A DNA stretch of 25,937 nt, taken from contig DAISGC010000057.1 in assembly GCA_036823255.1 (NCBI GenBank), forward strand, positions 1 to 25,937, written 5' to 3'. Shown here piece by piece: positions 7,950 through 16,070 of the stretch (the stretch's first letter is position 1; every line of letters starts with the position of its first letter). The notes below the pieces were generated by a model, which did no database searches, had not been told where the DNA came from, and saw only the letters and a list, made by a program, of their open reading frames with translations. Made by a program: the position numbers and the translations under genes. The DNA is from UBA4658 sp002405485 (GTDB taxonomy: Bacteria > Planctomycetota > Phycisphaerae > Phycisphaerales > UBA1924).

Positions 7950-8546
7950 TCAGGATCGGTGCGCCCCGGGAACCCACTTCACATCCCCCGCCCCATCCGC
8001 ATTCGCCACCCGTCCGAGCACAAACAGCAAGTCGCTGAGCCGATTCAGATACCGCACCGTTTCGGGGTTCGTCGTCGCACCCTGCGCCGAGAGCAGCCCA
8101 ACGCTTAGACGCTCGGCCCGGCGCGTGATCGTCCGCGCCAGATGCAGATTGGCCGCCAGCATGGTTCCACCGGGCAGGATGAAGCTGTCCAGCGGTTTCA
8201 GACGTTCGTTGTGCTCATCGATCACCATCTCCAGCCGCTGAGTCTGCCCGGCCGTCACCCGAAGGCGTGAACCCGGCTTCTCCCCGGGCTCGATCGGGCA
8301 GCACAGGTCCGCGCCCACATCGAACAGGTCATTCTGCACGGTTGTGAGCACCCGGGAGATCGCGGCTGCGTGGGGCCCGCGGTCAGCGCCAGCAGCTACC
8401 ACGCACAGACCGATCGCCGCATTGGCCTCGTCCACCGTGCCATAGGCCTCGACACGCAGGTCGGTCTTCTCCACCCGAGTCCCGTCGCCCAGCCCCGTGG
8501 ATCCATCATCCCCGGTTTTAGTGTAGATTTTGGACAAACGAACCAT
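7950..8546 (-). CDS. Cob(I)alamin adenosyltransferase, PduO type
   Basis: A 198-residue enzyme transferring the adenosyl group of ATP to cob(I)alamin to make coenzyme B12. The N-terminal ATP motif is IYTKTGDDGSTGL (7-19). DLRVEAYGTVDEANAAIG (29-46) and the C-terminal block with NLHLARTITRRAER (133-146) and YLNRLSDLLFVL (167-178) are the classical PduO/ATR signatures. Length fits the single-domain family. The frame extends upstream, but ATG 8546 (MVRLSKIYTK) is the right start because homology begins there and the extension has no family features. It is the first gene of a minus-strand run with the phosphatase, argC and the small membrane protein. I saw no B12-box upstream. Its presence implies adenosylcobalamin-dependent enzymes elsewhere. 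Confidence 0.93.
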   Translation of the reverse strand: MVRLSKIYTKTGDDGSTGLGDGTRVEKTDLRVEAYGTVDEANAAIGLCVVAAGADRGPHAAAISRVLTTVQNDLFDVGADLCCPIEPGEKPGSRLRVTAGQTQRLEMVIDEHNERLKPLDSFILPGGTMLAANLHLARTITRRAERLSVGLLSAQGATTNPETVRYLNRLSDLLFVLGRVANADGAGDVKWVPGAHRS

Positions 8547-8679
8547 GCACGCACTCCCGCGGTCCGCGGCCCCCTCCCCACCCTTCCGCCGTGTCTGCAG
8601 TGTACAGAGCCGGGGCTGTTTCAGCGACCCAATCTCAACGCGATGCCGGTGACCGGGTCCACGGTACACTCATGGCTTC

Positions 8680-10428
8680 GTGAACGGACTCACCGCCAGA
8701 TGGACGTTTCGCGGTCCTGCCGACGCCTCGGGACCGATCCTGCGCAGGGTGCTGCAAGCGCGGGGCTTTGCTGATGAGCGGCAGGCCCAGGCGCTGCTCA
8801 ATCCCAAACTCTCTCAGTTGCACGATCCGTCCCTGATCCCGGACCTGGACAGGGCCGCGGAGCGCATCGTGCGGGCCGTTCGCGACCGAGAGCCCATCGT
8901 GATCTATGGGGATTACGACGTCGACGGCATCACGGCAACGGCGATCCTGTACCACACGCTCCGCACCATCGATCCGAACGCCAGGGTCAGTACCTATGTC
9001 CCCCACCGCCTGGATGAGGGGTATGGGCTGAACTCCGCCGCGATTGCCGAGCTTGCCGCGGCGGGGGCCAAGGTCATCGTGAGCGTGGATTGCGGGATTA
9101 CCGCCATCGCCCCGGCACAGGAAGCTCGGCGGCGGGGCGTCGACCTGATCATCACCGACCATCACGCCCCGCCGACTCGGATGGAAGACTTGCCCGAGGC
9201 CTATGCCGTGGTGCATCCGCGTCGCCCGGATTCGCAGTATCCCTTCGGCGAGCTTTCGGGGGCGGGGGTGGCGTACAAGCTCGCGTGGCGGCTGGGGACC
9301 GCGGCGACGGGCTCGCCCCGGGCCGACGAGCCGGTGCGGGCGGTGCTCATCGAACTTCTGGCGATGGCGGCGCTTGGAACGATCGCGGACATCGTCCCCT
9401 TGGTCGGGGAGAACAGGGTGCTGGCGACCTATGGGCTCGTGCGAGCCAAGTCCTCGCCGCTTCCGGGCCTTGGCGCGCTCGTGCAGGCGAGCGGGCTCGC
9501 GGGTGAGGAGATCGGAGCGATGGAGGTGGGGTTTCGACTTGGGCCGCGATTGAACGCGGCTGGGCGCATGGGGCACGCGCGCGAGGCGGTGGAGCTGTTC
9601 ACCGTCGCCGATGCTCAACGTGGCAGGGAGATCGCCGAGCACCTGTCCAAGCAGAATGATCAGCGTCGGAAGGTGGAGAGCGACATCTTTGACCTGGCAT
9701 GCCAGATGGCCGAGGATGCGGGCATGACCGGCAATGACCGCCGGGCGATCGTGCTGGCGCACGAGGATTGGCACGCGGGCGTGGTGGGGATCGTGTGCTC
9801 GCGGCTGGTCGAGCGGTTTCATCGGCCGACGATCCTGATGCAGAAGCGCGACGGCATCTGCCACGGGTCCGGGCGCTCGGTGGACGGGTTCAACCTGCAC
9901 TCGGGGCTCATGCACTGTGCCGCTCATCTGGAGAAGTACGGCGGGCACAGCATGGCGGCGGGCGTGCACCTCGTTGAGCCGAAGCTCTCGCACTTCGTGG
10001 ATGCGTTCACGGAATATGCCAACGCGGCGATCGCTCCGGGCGACCTGTGCGCCCGGGTGACGATCGACTGCGAGGCGGAGCTTGCCGAGCTGGATGTGGA
10101 TGCGGTGCGCGATCTGGACCGGCTCGGGCCGTTCGGGGCGGGCAACGCCCGGCCGAAGCTGCTCGTGCGCGATCTGCGGATCACCGAGGCCCGGCCGATG
10201 GGCTCGCAGGCCAAGCATCTGAGCATCCGCGTGCGCTCGAACGCCGGTCGATCGGGCGGATCGGGAACGCGCGAGTGCCGAGCTGTGGGCTGGAACTGGG
10301 GTCGGCATGCCGCTCAGCTTTCCGTCGGCACCACGGTGGACGCGGTGCTTGCGCCGGCCATTTCCACCTTTGGGGGATCCGCACGCGTCGAGCCAGAGAT
10401 TCTGGACCTCGCGGTGCGAAGAGCATGA
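8680..10428 (+). CDS. recJ: Single-stranded-DNA-specific exonuclease RecJ
   Basis: 5'-3' single-strand DNA exonuclease acting in recombination and mismatch and base-excision repair. The DHH phosphoesterase domain shows VIYGDYDVDGITA (Asp78, Asp80 and Asp82), VSVDCGI (Asp137) and IITDHHAPP (DHH at 160-162). AAGRMGHA (about residue 295) closes the DHH part. The DHHA1 domain has GSGRS and KYGGHSMAAG (about 417-426). The OB-fold contains FGAGNARP. At 582 residues it is normal length. The start is a GTG at 8680 with no Shine-Dalgarno; a TACACT box ends 9 bases upstream, so a leaderless transcript is possible. It diverges from the adenosyltransferase gene across 133 bases. The Hcp-like gene follows after 82 bases. 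Identification is firm. Confidence 0.96.
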   Translation: MNGLTARWTFRGPADASGPILRRVLQARGFADERQAQALLNPKLSQLHDPSLIPDLDRAAERIVRAVRDREPIVIYGDYDVDGITATAILYHTLRTIDPNARVSTYVPHRLDEGYGLNSAAIAELAAAGAKVIVSVDCGITAIAPAQEARRRGVDLIITDHHAPPTRMEDLPEAYAVVHPRRPDSQYPFGELSGAGVAYKLAWRLGTAATGSPRADEPVRAVLIELLAMAALGTIADIVPLVGENRVLATYGLVRAKSSPLPGLGALVQASGLAGEEIGAMEVGFRLGPRLNAAGRMGHAREAVELFTVADAQRGREIAEHLSKQNDQRRKVESDIFDLACQMAEDAGMTGNDRRAIVLAHEDWHAGVVGIVCSRLVERFHRPTILMQKRDGICHGSGRSVDGFNLHSGLMHCAAHLEKYGGHSMAAGVHLVEPKLSHFVDAFTEYANAAIAPGDLCARVTIDCEAELAELDVDAVRDLDRLGPFGAGNARPKLLVRDLRITEARPMGSQAKHLSIRVRSNAGRSGGSGTRECRAVGWNWGRHAAQLSVGTTVDAVLAPAISTFGGSARVEPEILDLAVRRA

Positions 10429-10510
10429 ACCGGCCGGCACGGTTCGCCGGTCGGAGTGACGGAGAATCCGGACGACCGCGTCCAGACGGAGACGCCTGAA
10501 GGAGAGTCGC

Positions 10511-11119
10511 ATGCCTCGGACCCTTGCTCTTGCTGCTGCTGTGGTTCTGGTCGCCGGTCTTCTGCCAACGGCACCAACGGTGGTGTCGGCGCAGTTTGCT
10601 CCGAACACTCCATCGCCCCCGCCGCGAGACGATCCAACCCTGCCCAGGCCACGATCCAAGCCCACGGCGCTTGGACTTGGTGCCGGCGAGTTCACGGTGC
10701 TGATCGAGGGCTCCAGGCAGGGGCGCTTCAAGGGCGAGGGGACGACGGACACGACACGGGACCGGATCGTCGGCTTTGAGTACTTGCACGAACTCGGCCA
10801 GCCGACGGACAAGGACGGCATGCCCTCGGGCAAGGCGAGGCACCTGCCGATCACGTTCACCAAGGAATGGGGCGCGGCGTCGCCGCAGATCTTCCAGGCC
10901 GCGGCGAATGGTGAGACGCTCAAGACCGTCATGTTCGAGTTCTATCAACCCAACGCGAGCGGCGGGCTGGAGCGGTTCTACACGGTGAAGCTCACGAACG
11001 CCATGGTGAGCCACGTGCGGCAGCGGATCGTCGCGGGACGGGATCTGGAAGACGTCTCGATGACGTTTCAGAAGATCGAGGTGGAGCACACGGGGAGCAA
11101 GACGCGGGCGGAGGATTGA
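10511..11119 (+). CDS. Hcp-like protein with N-terminal signal peptide
   Basis: A 202-residue protein whose C-terminal part (about 58-195) resembles the Hcp tube protein of type VI secretion and related contractile systems. Landmarks are the opening strand FTVLIEGSRQGRFKGEG, HLPITFTKEWGAASPQIFQA, the FEFYQ strand, YTVKLTNAMVSHV and a closing MTFQKIEV strand. Unlike classical Hcp it begins with a clear signal peptide (residues 1 to about 28: basic start, long hydrophobic Ala/Val/Leu core, VSAQ). A Pro-rich linker (30-52) follows. The start is decided by AAGGAGA at 10499-10505, five bases before the ATG. No VgrG, sheath, baseplate or ClpV gene is in the window. This is probably one of the exported Hcp-fold proteins rather than part of an injection machine. 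Whether it forms rings is unknown. Confidence 0.8.
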   Translation: MPRTLALAAAVVLVAGLLPTAPTVVSAQFAPNTPSPPPRDDPTLPRPRSKPTALGLGAGEFTVLIEGSRQGRFKGEGTTDTTRDRIVGFEYLHELGQPTDKDGMPSGKARHLPITFTKEWGAASPQIFQAAANGETLKTVMFEFYQPNASGGLERFYTVKLTNAMVSHVRQRIVAGRDLEDVSMTFQKIEVEHTGSKTRAED

Positions 11120-11126
11120 GTTGGGA

Positions 11127-11517
11127 GCGGGCTTCAGCCCGCGGAGCGGGCGGCGAGAGCCGTAGCCCGGGGGCGCGAGCCCCGGGCCAAGTGTGGCAAT
11201 CAAAGTCTGCGGGTGTCGCGGGAGTCGAGCGTGCGGAGCACGCGAAAGAGCGAGCCCGTGCGGTTCTGCGAAGTGTCGTTCGCTTCGCGGACTTCGGGAA
11301 ACCGGCAGTGATCTTGTCGAGTCGGGCACGCTTTCCCGGGGCATGCGCCCCGGGCGACGGCGCTGGTAGCGCGGTGCGCGGGCGGTGCGGCGGGGTGTCT
11401 TGTGGCGTGCGGGGAGTGNNNNNNNNNNGGTTTTTCTTGTTTTTTTTGTGTCTTGTGTGCAACGTTTCCGGGGGCCTGGCTCTGGGGTTCCGCGCGTGGG
11501 TCGCCCGCTCCGCGGGC
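11127..11517. repeat. Cluster of short perfect hairpins in a non-coding stretch
   Basis: The 512-base gap between the convergent Hcp-like and putA genes has no credible gene. It holds at least six palindromes with 6-9 bp stems and 2-4 base loops: 11127-11142 (GCGGGCT/AGCCCGC), 11165-11187 (a GCGA tetraloop with one bulge), 11229-11243 (GCGTGC/GCACGC), 11278-11292, 11335-11354 (CCCGGGGC/GCCCCGGG, loop ATGC) and 11503-11517 (GCCCGC/GCGGGC). The first starts 8 bases after the Hcp stop and could help end its transcript, though none is followed by a clean T run. They resemble the REP-like short palindromes scattered between planctomycete genes. Origin and function are unknown. Confidence 0.55.
11419..11428. 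other. Assembly gap (10 N)
   Basis: Ten consecutive N bases are followed at once by a T-rich tract with an eight-T run (about 11429-11455). That tract is strikingly AT-rich for this sequence. The gap sits among the palindromes, so a repeat probably broke the assembly, and the true length is unknown. Confidence 0.95.
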
Positions 11518-11565
11518 TGTGCGACGGTTTGTCTTGTGACTTCCGGGGCTTGCGCCACGGGTCTC

Positions 11566-11636
11566 GAATTGAGGGCCTCGGATTGAGTGCGTCAGAATGA
11601 GGGCGTCGGATTGAGGGCGTCGGACTAAGGGTCAGA
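11566..11636. repeat. 14-bp direct tandem repeats just past the putA stop
   Basis: About five head-to-tail units of GATTGAGGGCGTCG are visible: 11566-11580 (one extra base), 11581-11594, 11595-11608, 11609-11622 (the cleanest) and a decayed unit 11623-11636. The last overlaps the final codons and stop of putA (minus strand, ends 11632). There are no spacers, so it is a simple minisatellite and not a CRISPR. Copy number may vary between strains by slippage. Confidence 0.75.
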
Positions 11637-14600
11637 GTTCTGGCGCAAACCCACGTCTGAGGGTGTTCTCGCAGCTGGCTCTTGGCTCGACGAACTGGAG
11701 CAGGTAGTCCGCGCCGCCGGCTTTGGAGCCGACGCCGGACATGCCGACGCCGCCGAAGGGTTGGCGGGCGCCGCGGGCGCCGGTGATGCCGCGGTTGAGG
11801 TACAGGTTGCCGACGCGGAACTGCTTTTTGGCAAGTTCGAGGTGGCTGGGCTTGCGGCTGAAGACGCCGCCGGTGAGCTTGTACGGCAGGCCGTTGGCGA
11901 TGGTGAGCGCGTCCTCGAAGGAGTGCGCGTGCATGATGGCGAGCACGGGGCCGAAGATCTCTTCGCGCGCGATGGTGTGCGAGGGTTTCACGCCGCTGAA
12001 GATGTGTGGAGGGACAAAGGGGAGGGAGCGGAAATCGGGGAGCGTCAAAGCCAGTTCGAGCGTGCAGCCCTCCTGCTTGGCTTTCTCGATGCAGGAGAGG
12101 ATCTTCTGCTGGGCCTCCGAGTCGATGACGGGGCCGATGTCGGTGCCGGGGCGCGTCGGGTCGCCGACGACCAGCGCTCTCGTCGCTTCGACGACGCGCT
12201 GGATGACCTTGCGGATGGCTGGGCCGTTCTCGCCGTCGGGGTCGACGACGATCAGACGCGAGCACGCCGAGCACTTCTGGCCCTGGAAGCCGAATGCGGA
12301 GTGACGCACGGCGAGGACGGCTTCGTCGAGATCGGCGGAGGTGTCGATGATGATGGCGTTCTTGCCGCCCATCTCGCACACGACCTTTTTGACGTGGGCG
12401 TGCGGACCGGTGGCCCACTTGGCATAGGCCGCCCGGTCGCCGCTGAACGGCGAGAGCGGCGCGGATGCGTTGAGGATGTCGCACCCGACGTCCCGGGAGC
12501 CGGTGAAGGCGATGACCGCGACCCGTTCGTCGCGCACGAGGTGTGCGCCGATGGTCTCGCCGGGGCCCGGGCAGAAGTTCACCACGTTGGACGGCCCCTT
12601 GAACATGCCCAGCGAGTCGATGGCCTCCGAGAGAATCTCGCACAGGATGCGGGCGATGCCGGGTGTCTGCTCGGCGGGCTTCACGATGACGGTGTTCCCG
12701 CTGACGAGTGCGGCGACGGTCATGCCGCAGCAGATGGCCAGTGGAAAGTTCCATGGAGCGATCACGACGGCCACGCCGCGGGGCTGATACCAGACCTCGT
12801 CGAGTTCGCCGAGGAATCGGCCGACACGCTCGCGTTGAAAGAGCTTGACGGCCTGACGCGCGTAATACTCGCAGAAATCGATGGCCTCGCAGGTGTCGGC
12901 GTCGGCCTCGCGCCAGGTCTTGCCAGCTTCCTTGATCATGATCCCGGAGAGTTCGTCGCGACGCTGACGCATGAGCTGGGCCGCTCGGGTGAGGACGGCG
13001 GCACGCTGGAGCACGTCGGTGTCGCGCCAGGACGTGAAGGCGGCTTCGGCGGCGTCGACCATGGTTCTGGCGGAATCGACGCTGGTGGTGTTCTCGACCT
13101 TGGGCACGCGGGCCTGCTCGACAGCCGCGGCAAAGGCATCACGCACGGCCCGCTGAGAGAAGTCGCGGAAGGGCTCGTTGAAGAACGGCCGACCGTCGCC
13201 GACGCCGGGGACGGTTGAAGTGAGGGCGTGGCGCTCCTTGGCGATGGTGGAAAGGTCGGGCTTGTGATCGCTTGAAGCAGACACAGGCGGGACGCCTGTG
13301 CCACCAGAAGCAAAGGATGCAGAAGACAGGCGGTGAGGGCTGGCGAGAAGGAGGGATGGATCGGCGTTGTCGAGGAAGCCGGCCTTGAGCCAGGACTCGT
13401 TGGACGTGTTCTCGAGCAGGCGGCGAACGAGATAGGCCATGCCGGGGATCATCTCGCCGACGGGGACGTACTCGCGCACGCGGAGGTTCATCTCCGCGGC
13501 GGCGTGCTTGAGCTGGTCGGCCATGCCGTGGAGCATCTGCAGTTCGAGTGCGGCGTGGGGCAGGCCGCGTTTTTCCAGTCCGGCGAGGGCATAGGCGATG
13601 GAGCGGACGTTGTGCGAGCCGAGCGCGAGCTTGACTCCCCCACTCTTCGCATCGCGCGGGCAGGCATCGAGGAAGATGTCGGTCATGCGCTCGAAGCAGG
13701 CGTCGGTCTCTCGCTTGGTCCGCCAGACGGGGCATGGCCAGCCCATCTGCTCGGCGTGGATGACCTCATAGTCCCAGTACGCCCCTTTCACCAGGCGCAC
13801 GGTGACGACGCGGCGGGTGCGCTTCGCCCACTCGCAGATGCGGCGGGCGTCGTCCTCGCCGCTGGTGAGATACGCCTGCATCGCAAGGCCGGCCTGGAAG
13901 TCGACCTTCTCACAGCAGCGCATGAACAGCTCGAGCGTGAGGTCCTTGAGGGAGCGCTGCTCCATGTCGAAGTTGACAAAGACGCCCCCACCACCCTTGG
14001 CTCTGGCGGCTTCGAGGATGGGGACGATGCGCTGCATGAGCGCGGAGATCGAGCCCTCGGTATCGATCGGATCGACCCGTGCGGAAAGGGAGCTGATCTT
14101 GATCGAGACGTTGGTGCGAGGGATGGGGCCGAGGTGGTCGGACTCCAGCCGCGGGCTTTGCTTCCAGCCACCGACCGCGCCGGGAAGGTTGTTGACCAGA
14201 TCCAGGTACTTGGCTTGGTACTGCTCGGCCTCGAGCTCGGAGACGCAGGCCTCGCCGAGAAGGTCCACGCTGAAGGCGATGCCGTTGTTCCAGAGATCCT
14301 TGAGGTTGTTGAGTGCGCTCGCGGCGTCCGTGCCGGCGATGAACTTCTCAGCCATCCCGGTGATCTGCGACGTGATCTGCTTGGTGGCAAGCCCCTTGGC
14401 GATGCCGCCGGCCTTCAGGCCCAGGTCGATGGCGGCTGGCACCTTGACCCCGGGCTGGGAGAGATAGTCCTGGAGGTGCTCGAAGATGTCCTCCGGACTC
14501 TTGAGCATGGGAAACGCGTCGACGAAGCGGAAGAGCTGGACCTTGAAGGCCTGGTCCTGCATCGACCATTCCATGAGCTTGTCGGAGTAGAAGCGGGCGC

Positions 14601-14769
14601 TGAGCAGGCCGGACTTGTGCTTGCGAGCGCGGTCGAGCATCTCGCGACCGATCTCCAGAACACGTGCTTCATTGGATCCGGAACCGCCATCGGATCGCGT
14701 GGGCAGAGTCGATCCGTTGCCGGGTGCGGGATGTGCAGCGGGCTTGGGCTTGCGCGAGAAGATCGCCAT
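11632..14769 (-). CDS. putA: Bifunctional proline dehydrogenase / L-glutamate gamma-semialdehyde dehydrogenase
   Basis: This 1045-residue enzyme oxidises proline to glutamate in two steps, channelling the semialdehyde between sites. The N-terminal half (about 40-470) is the FAD proline dehydrogenase barrel, with LVKGAYWDYE, LGSHNVRS and VREYVPVGEMIPGMAYLVRRLLENTSN near its end. The second half (about 530-1035) is an NAD aldehyde dehydrogenase with APWNFPLAI, FTGSRDVG, CEMGGKNA and nucleophile Cys833 in GQKCSACSR. The N-terminus lacks the ribbon-helix-helix repressor domain of enteric PutA, so it should not bind DNA. A stretch of about 50 residues (475-525) between the domains is low-complexity and contains a palindromic repeat translated as GGTGVPPV (489-496). 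ATG 14769 has no Shine-Dalgarno. It diverges from ribF across 119 bases. Confidence 0.95.
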   Translation of the reverse strand: MAIFSRKPKPAAHPAPGNGSTLPTRSDGGSGSNEARVLEIGREMLDRARKHKSGLLSARFYSDKLMEWSMQDQAFKVQLFRFVDAFPMLKSPEDIFEHLQDYLSQPGVKVPAAIDLGLKAGGIAKGLATKQITSQITGMAEKFIAGTDAASALNNLKDLWNNGIAFSVDLLGEACVSELEAEQYQAKYLDLVNNLPGAVGGWKQSPRLESDHLGPIPRTNVSIKISSLSARVDPIDTEGSISALMQRIVPILEAARAKGGGGVFVNFDMEQRSLKDLTLELFMRCCEKVDFQAGLAMQAYLTSGEDDARRICEWAKRTRRVVTVRLVKGAYWDYEVIHAEQMGWPCPVWRTKRETDACFERMTDIFLDACPRDAKSGGVKLALGSHNVRSIAYALAGLEKRGLPHAALELQMLHGMADQLKHAAAEMNLRVREYVPVGEMIPGMAYLVRRLLENTSNESWLKAGFLDNADPSLLLASPHRLSSASFASGGTGVPPVSASSDHKPDLSTIAKERHALTSTVPGVGDGRPFFNEPFRDFSQRAVRDAFAAAVEQARVPKVENTTSVDSARTMVDAAEAAFTSWRDTDVLQRAAVLTRAAQLMRQRRDELSGIMIKEAGKTWREADADTCEAIDFCEYYARQAVKLFQRERVGRFLGELDEVWYQPRGVAVVIAPWNFPLAICCGMTVAALVSGNTVIVKPAEQTPGIARILCEILSEAIDSLGMFKGPSNVVNFCPGPGETIGAHLVRDERVAVIAFTGSRDVGCDILNASAPLSPFSGDRAAYAKWATGPHAHVKKVVCEMGGKNAIIIDTSADLDEAVLAVRHSAFGFQGQKCSACSRLIVVDPDGENGPAIRKVIQRVVEATRALVVGDPTRPGTDIGPVIDSEAQQKILSCIEKAKQEGCTLELALTLPDFRSLPFVPPHIFSGVKPSHTIAREEIFGPVLAIMHAHSFEDALTIANGLPYKLTGGVFSRKPSHLELAKKQFRVGNLYLNRGITGARGARQPFGGVGMSGVGSKAGGADYLLQFVEPRASCENTLRRGFAPEL
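13282..13300. repeat. REP-like palindrome inside the putA reading frame
   Basis: CACAGGCG and CGCCTGTG form a perfect 8-bp inverted repeat around GGA. With the flanking GCCACC this is the GGTGGCACAGGCG-type short palindrome I know as a frequent dispersed repeat in planctomycete and verrucomicrobial genomes; that identification is from memory. Here it lies in frame and is translated as GGTGVPPV within the inter-domain linker of PutA. I saw no second copy in the window. Confidence 0.7.
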
Positions 14770-14888
14770 GCGTGAGACTGTGCCTCAAGGAGGTGCCGTC
14801 GATACCGAGAACCACACACCGATCGGCGCAGTGTATGGGCACTTGCAGTCGGATCCTTGCCCGCCTTGGCCTAGTGTTCGAAGCAGCC

Positions 14889-15929
14889 ATGTCCGGCAGG
14901 AGTTCCCAAGAATCCCCGAAGAGTCCCCCGCCCGCGGTGGTGTCTATCGGCACGTTTGATGGCGTGCACCGCGGACATCAGGCCCTCATCTCCCGGAGCC
15001 GGGCGATCGCCGACGCCGCACCGGCCCACGCTGCTCGTGTCGTCGCTTTGGTATTCGATCCGAATCCGCTGGAATCGCTCCGTCCGGAGCTTGCCCCGGC
15101 CCGCTTGTCGCACTTTTCCCAGCGCGAGGGATGGCTGCGGGCTTCGGGCGCCGACGAGGTCGTTCGACTGGAGCCGACGCCGGAGGTCCTTGGGCTTTCG
15201 CCGGAGGAGTTTGTTCGGCGGACGGTCGAGAGATTCCATCCGATCGCGTTCGTCGAGGGTGATGACTTCCACTTCGGCCGCGGGCGTGCCGGGGACAACC
15301 GTGTACTGGCGCAGCTTGGCTCCCGCTTCGGATTCACCGTTGAGGTCGTTCCCACCGTGCAGGTTGCCCTCTCGGATCAACAGCTTGTGCCGGCTCGCAG
15401 CACGGTGGTCCGCTGGCTGCTCGGCCACGGGCGAGCCCGGGATGCCGCCGTCGTCCTCTCCAGGCCGCATGAGCTGATCGGCACGGTCGTTCACGGCGAT
15501 CGCCGAGGCAGGGTCATCGGCTTCCCGACGGCGAATGTCGCAACCACGACGATGGTGCCGGGCGACGGGGTGTACGCCGGACTCGCCCATCTCCCCGATG
15601 GCTCGACCTTGCCCGCGGCGCTCAGCGTGGGCACCAAGCCGACCTTCGACGGGTCGGCACGGACCGTTGAGGCCCATCTGCTTCGGACCGATGCCGGCGT
15701 CGAGCATGCGCACTGGTCACCCCTGCCCTCGGTTCCGGAGTACGGCTGGCCAGTGCGGATCCAGATCATCGCCTGGGTGCGTGAGCAGGTCCGATTTGCG
15801 TCGCTCCAGCTTCTGAAGGAGCAGCTCAGTCGCGACTGCGCCCGGGTTGCCGAGATCGTGGAGCATTCCAGAACGCCTCGAGCGGACCATCGACCGCACG
15901 CCAAGCAGCTCCTGCCGGGTACGGCGTGA
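14889..15929 (+). CDS. ribF: Bifunctional riboflavin kinase / FAD synthetase
   Basis: Phosphorylates riboflavin to FMN and adenylylates FMN to FAD. The N-terminal FAD synthetase domain has the nucleotidyltransferase signature GTFDGVHRGHQ (about 21-31), FDPNPL and the flavin motif GDDFHFGRGRAGD (about 124-136). The C-terminal riboflavin kinase domain has RGRVIGFPTAN, SVGTKPTFDG and VEAHLL, and ends with the helix VRFASLQLLKEQLSRD. In FDPNPL the usual FxPHP His is Asn. The 346 residues exceed the common 300-320 by a polar C-terminal tail. The frame is open further upstream, but ATG 14889 is chosen because the extension is antisense to the putA start and has no family features. No Shine-Dalgarno or FMN riboswitch is visible. 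The NrnA-like gene follows after 141 bases, a pairing seen near infB-rbfA-truB clusters. Confidence 0.93.
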   Translation: MSGRSSQESPKSPPPAVVSIGTFDGVHRGHQALISRSRAIADAAPAHAARVVALVFDPNPLESLRPELAPARLSHFSQREGWLRASGADEVVRLEPTPEVLGLSPEEFVRRTVERFHPIAFVEGDDFHFGRGRAGDNRVLAQLGSRFGFTVEVVPTVQVALSDQQLVPARSTVVRWLLGHGRARDAAVVLSRPHELIGTVVHGDRRGRVIGFPTANVATTTMVPGDGVYAGLAHLPDGSTLPAALSVGTKPTFDGSARTVEAHLLRTDAGVEHAHWSPLPSVPEYGWPVRIQIIAWVREQVRFASLQLLKEQLSRDCARVAEIVEHSRTPRADHRPHAKQLLPGTA

Positions 15930-15971
15930 ATCACGATCGCGGATCGCTCGGCAGTCCGGCGGGCGGACATG

Positions 15972-15986
15972 GGGCGGGCTCCGCCC
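15972..15986. repeat. Short perfect hairpin between ribF and the NrnA-like gene
   Basis: GGGCGG and CCGCCC flank a 3-base loop, 43 bases after the ribF stop. No T run follows, so it is at best a weak terminator. It has the same short-stem, triplet-loop form as the hairpins at 11127-11517 and may belong to that class. Confidence 0.35.
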
Positions 15987-16070
15987 GTGCGTCACTCGAT
16001 GATTCGCTCGCTCCTAGACTGCCGTTCGTGCCTATTTCACCCCTGACACAGAGCCCACCAGAGATGCTTC

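Noticed and set aside
8547..8679. Cobalamin riboswitch before the adenosyltransferase gene
   Set aside because: The gap is only 133 bases, shared with recJ, and I see no B12-box sequence.
10511..11119. Type VI secretion locus
   Set aside because: Only an Hcp-like gene is present. No sheath, VgrG, baseplate or ClpV gene was found in the window, and the protein has a signal peptide.
11566..11636. Possible CRISPR array
   Set aside because: The 14-base units are contiguous with no spacers, and no cas gene is present.
8635..12754. Two very long minus-strand open frames (8635-10932 and 10181-12754) over recJ, the Hcp-like gene and the gap
   Set aside because: They run antisense to recJ and the Hcp-like gene or out of frame with putA, one reads through the N gap, and both translations are low-complexity Arg/Pro/His. 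No family motif is visible.
14770..14888. FMN riboswitch before ribF, or use of the AAGGAGGT at 14788-14795 as its ribosome site
   Set aside because: The gap is too short for an FMN element and shows none of its conserved blocks. The AAGGAGGT lies about 95 bases before the ribF start, with no suitable start codon at normal spacing.
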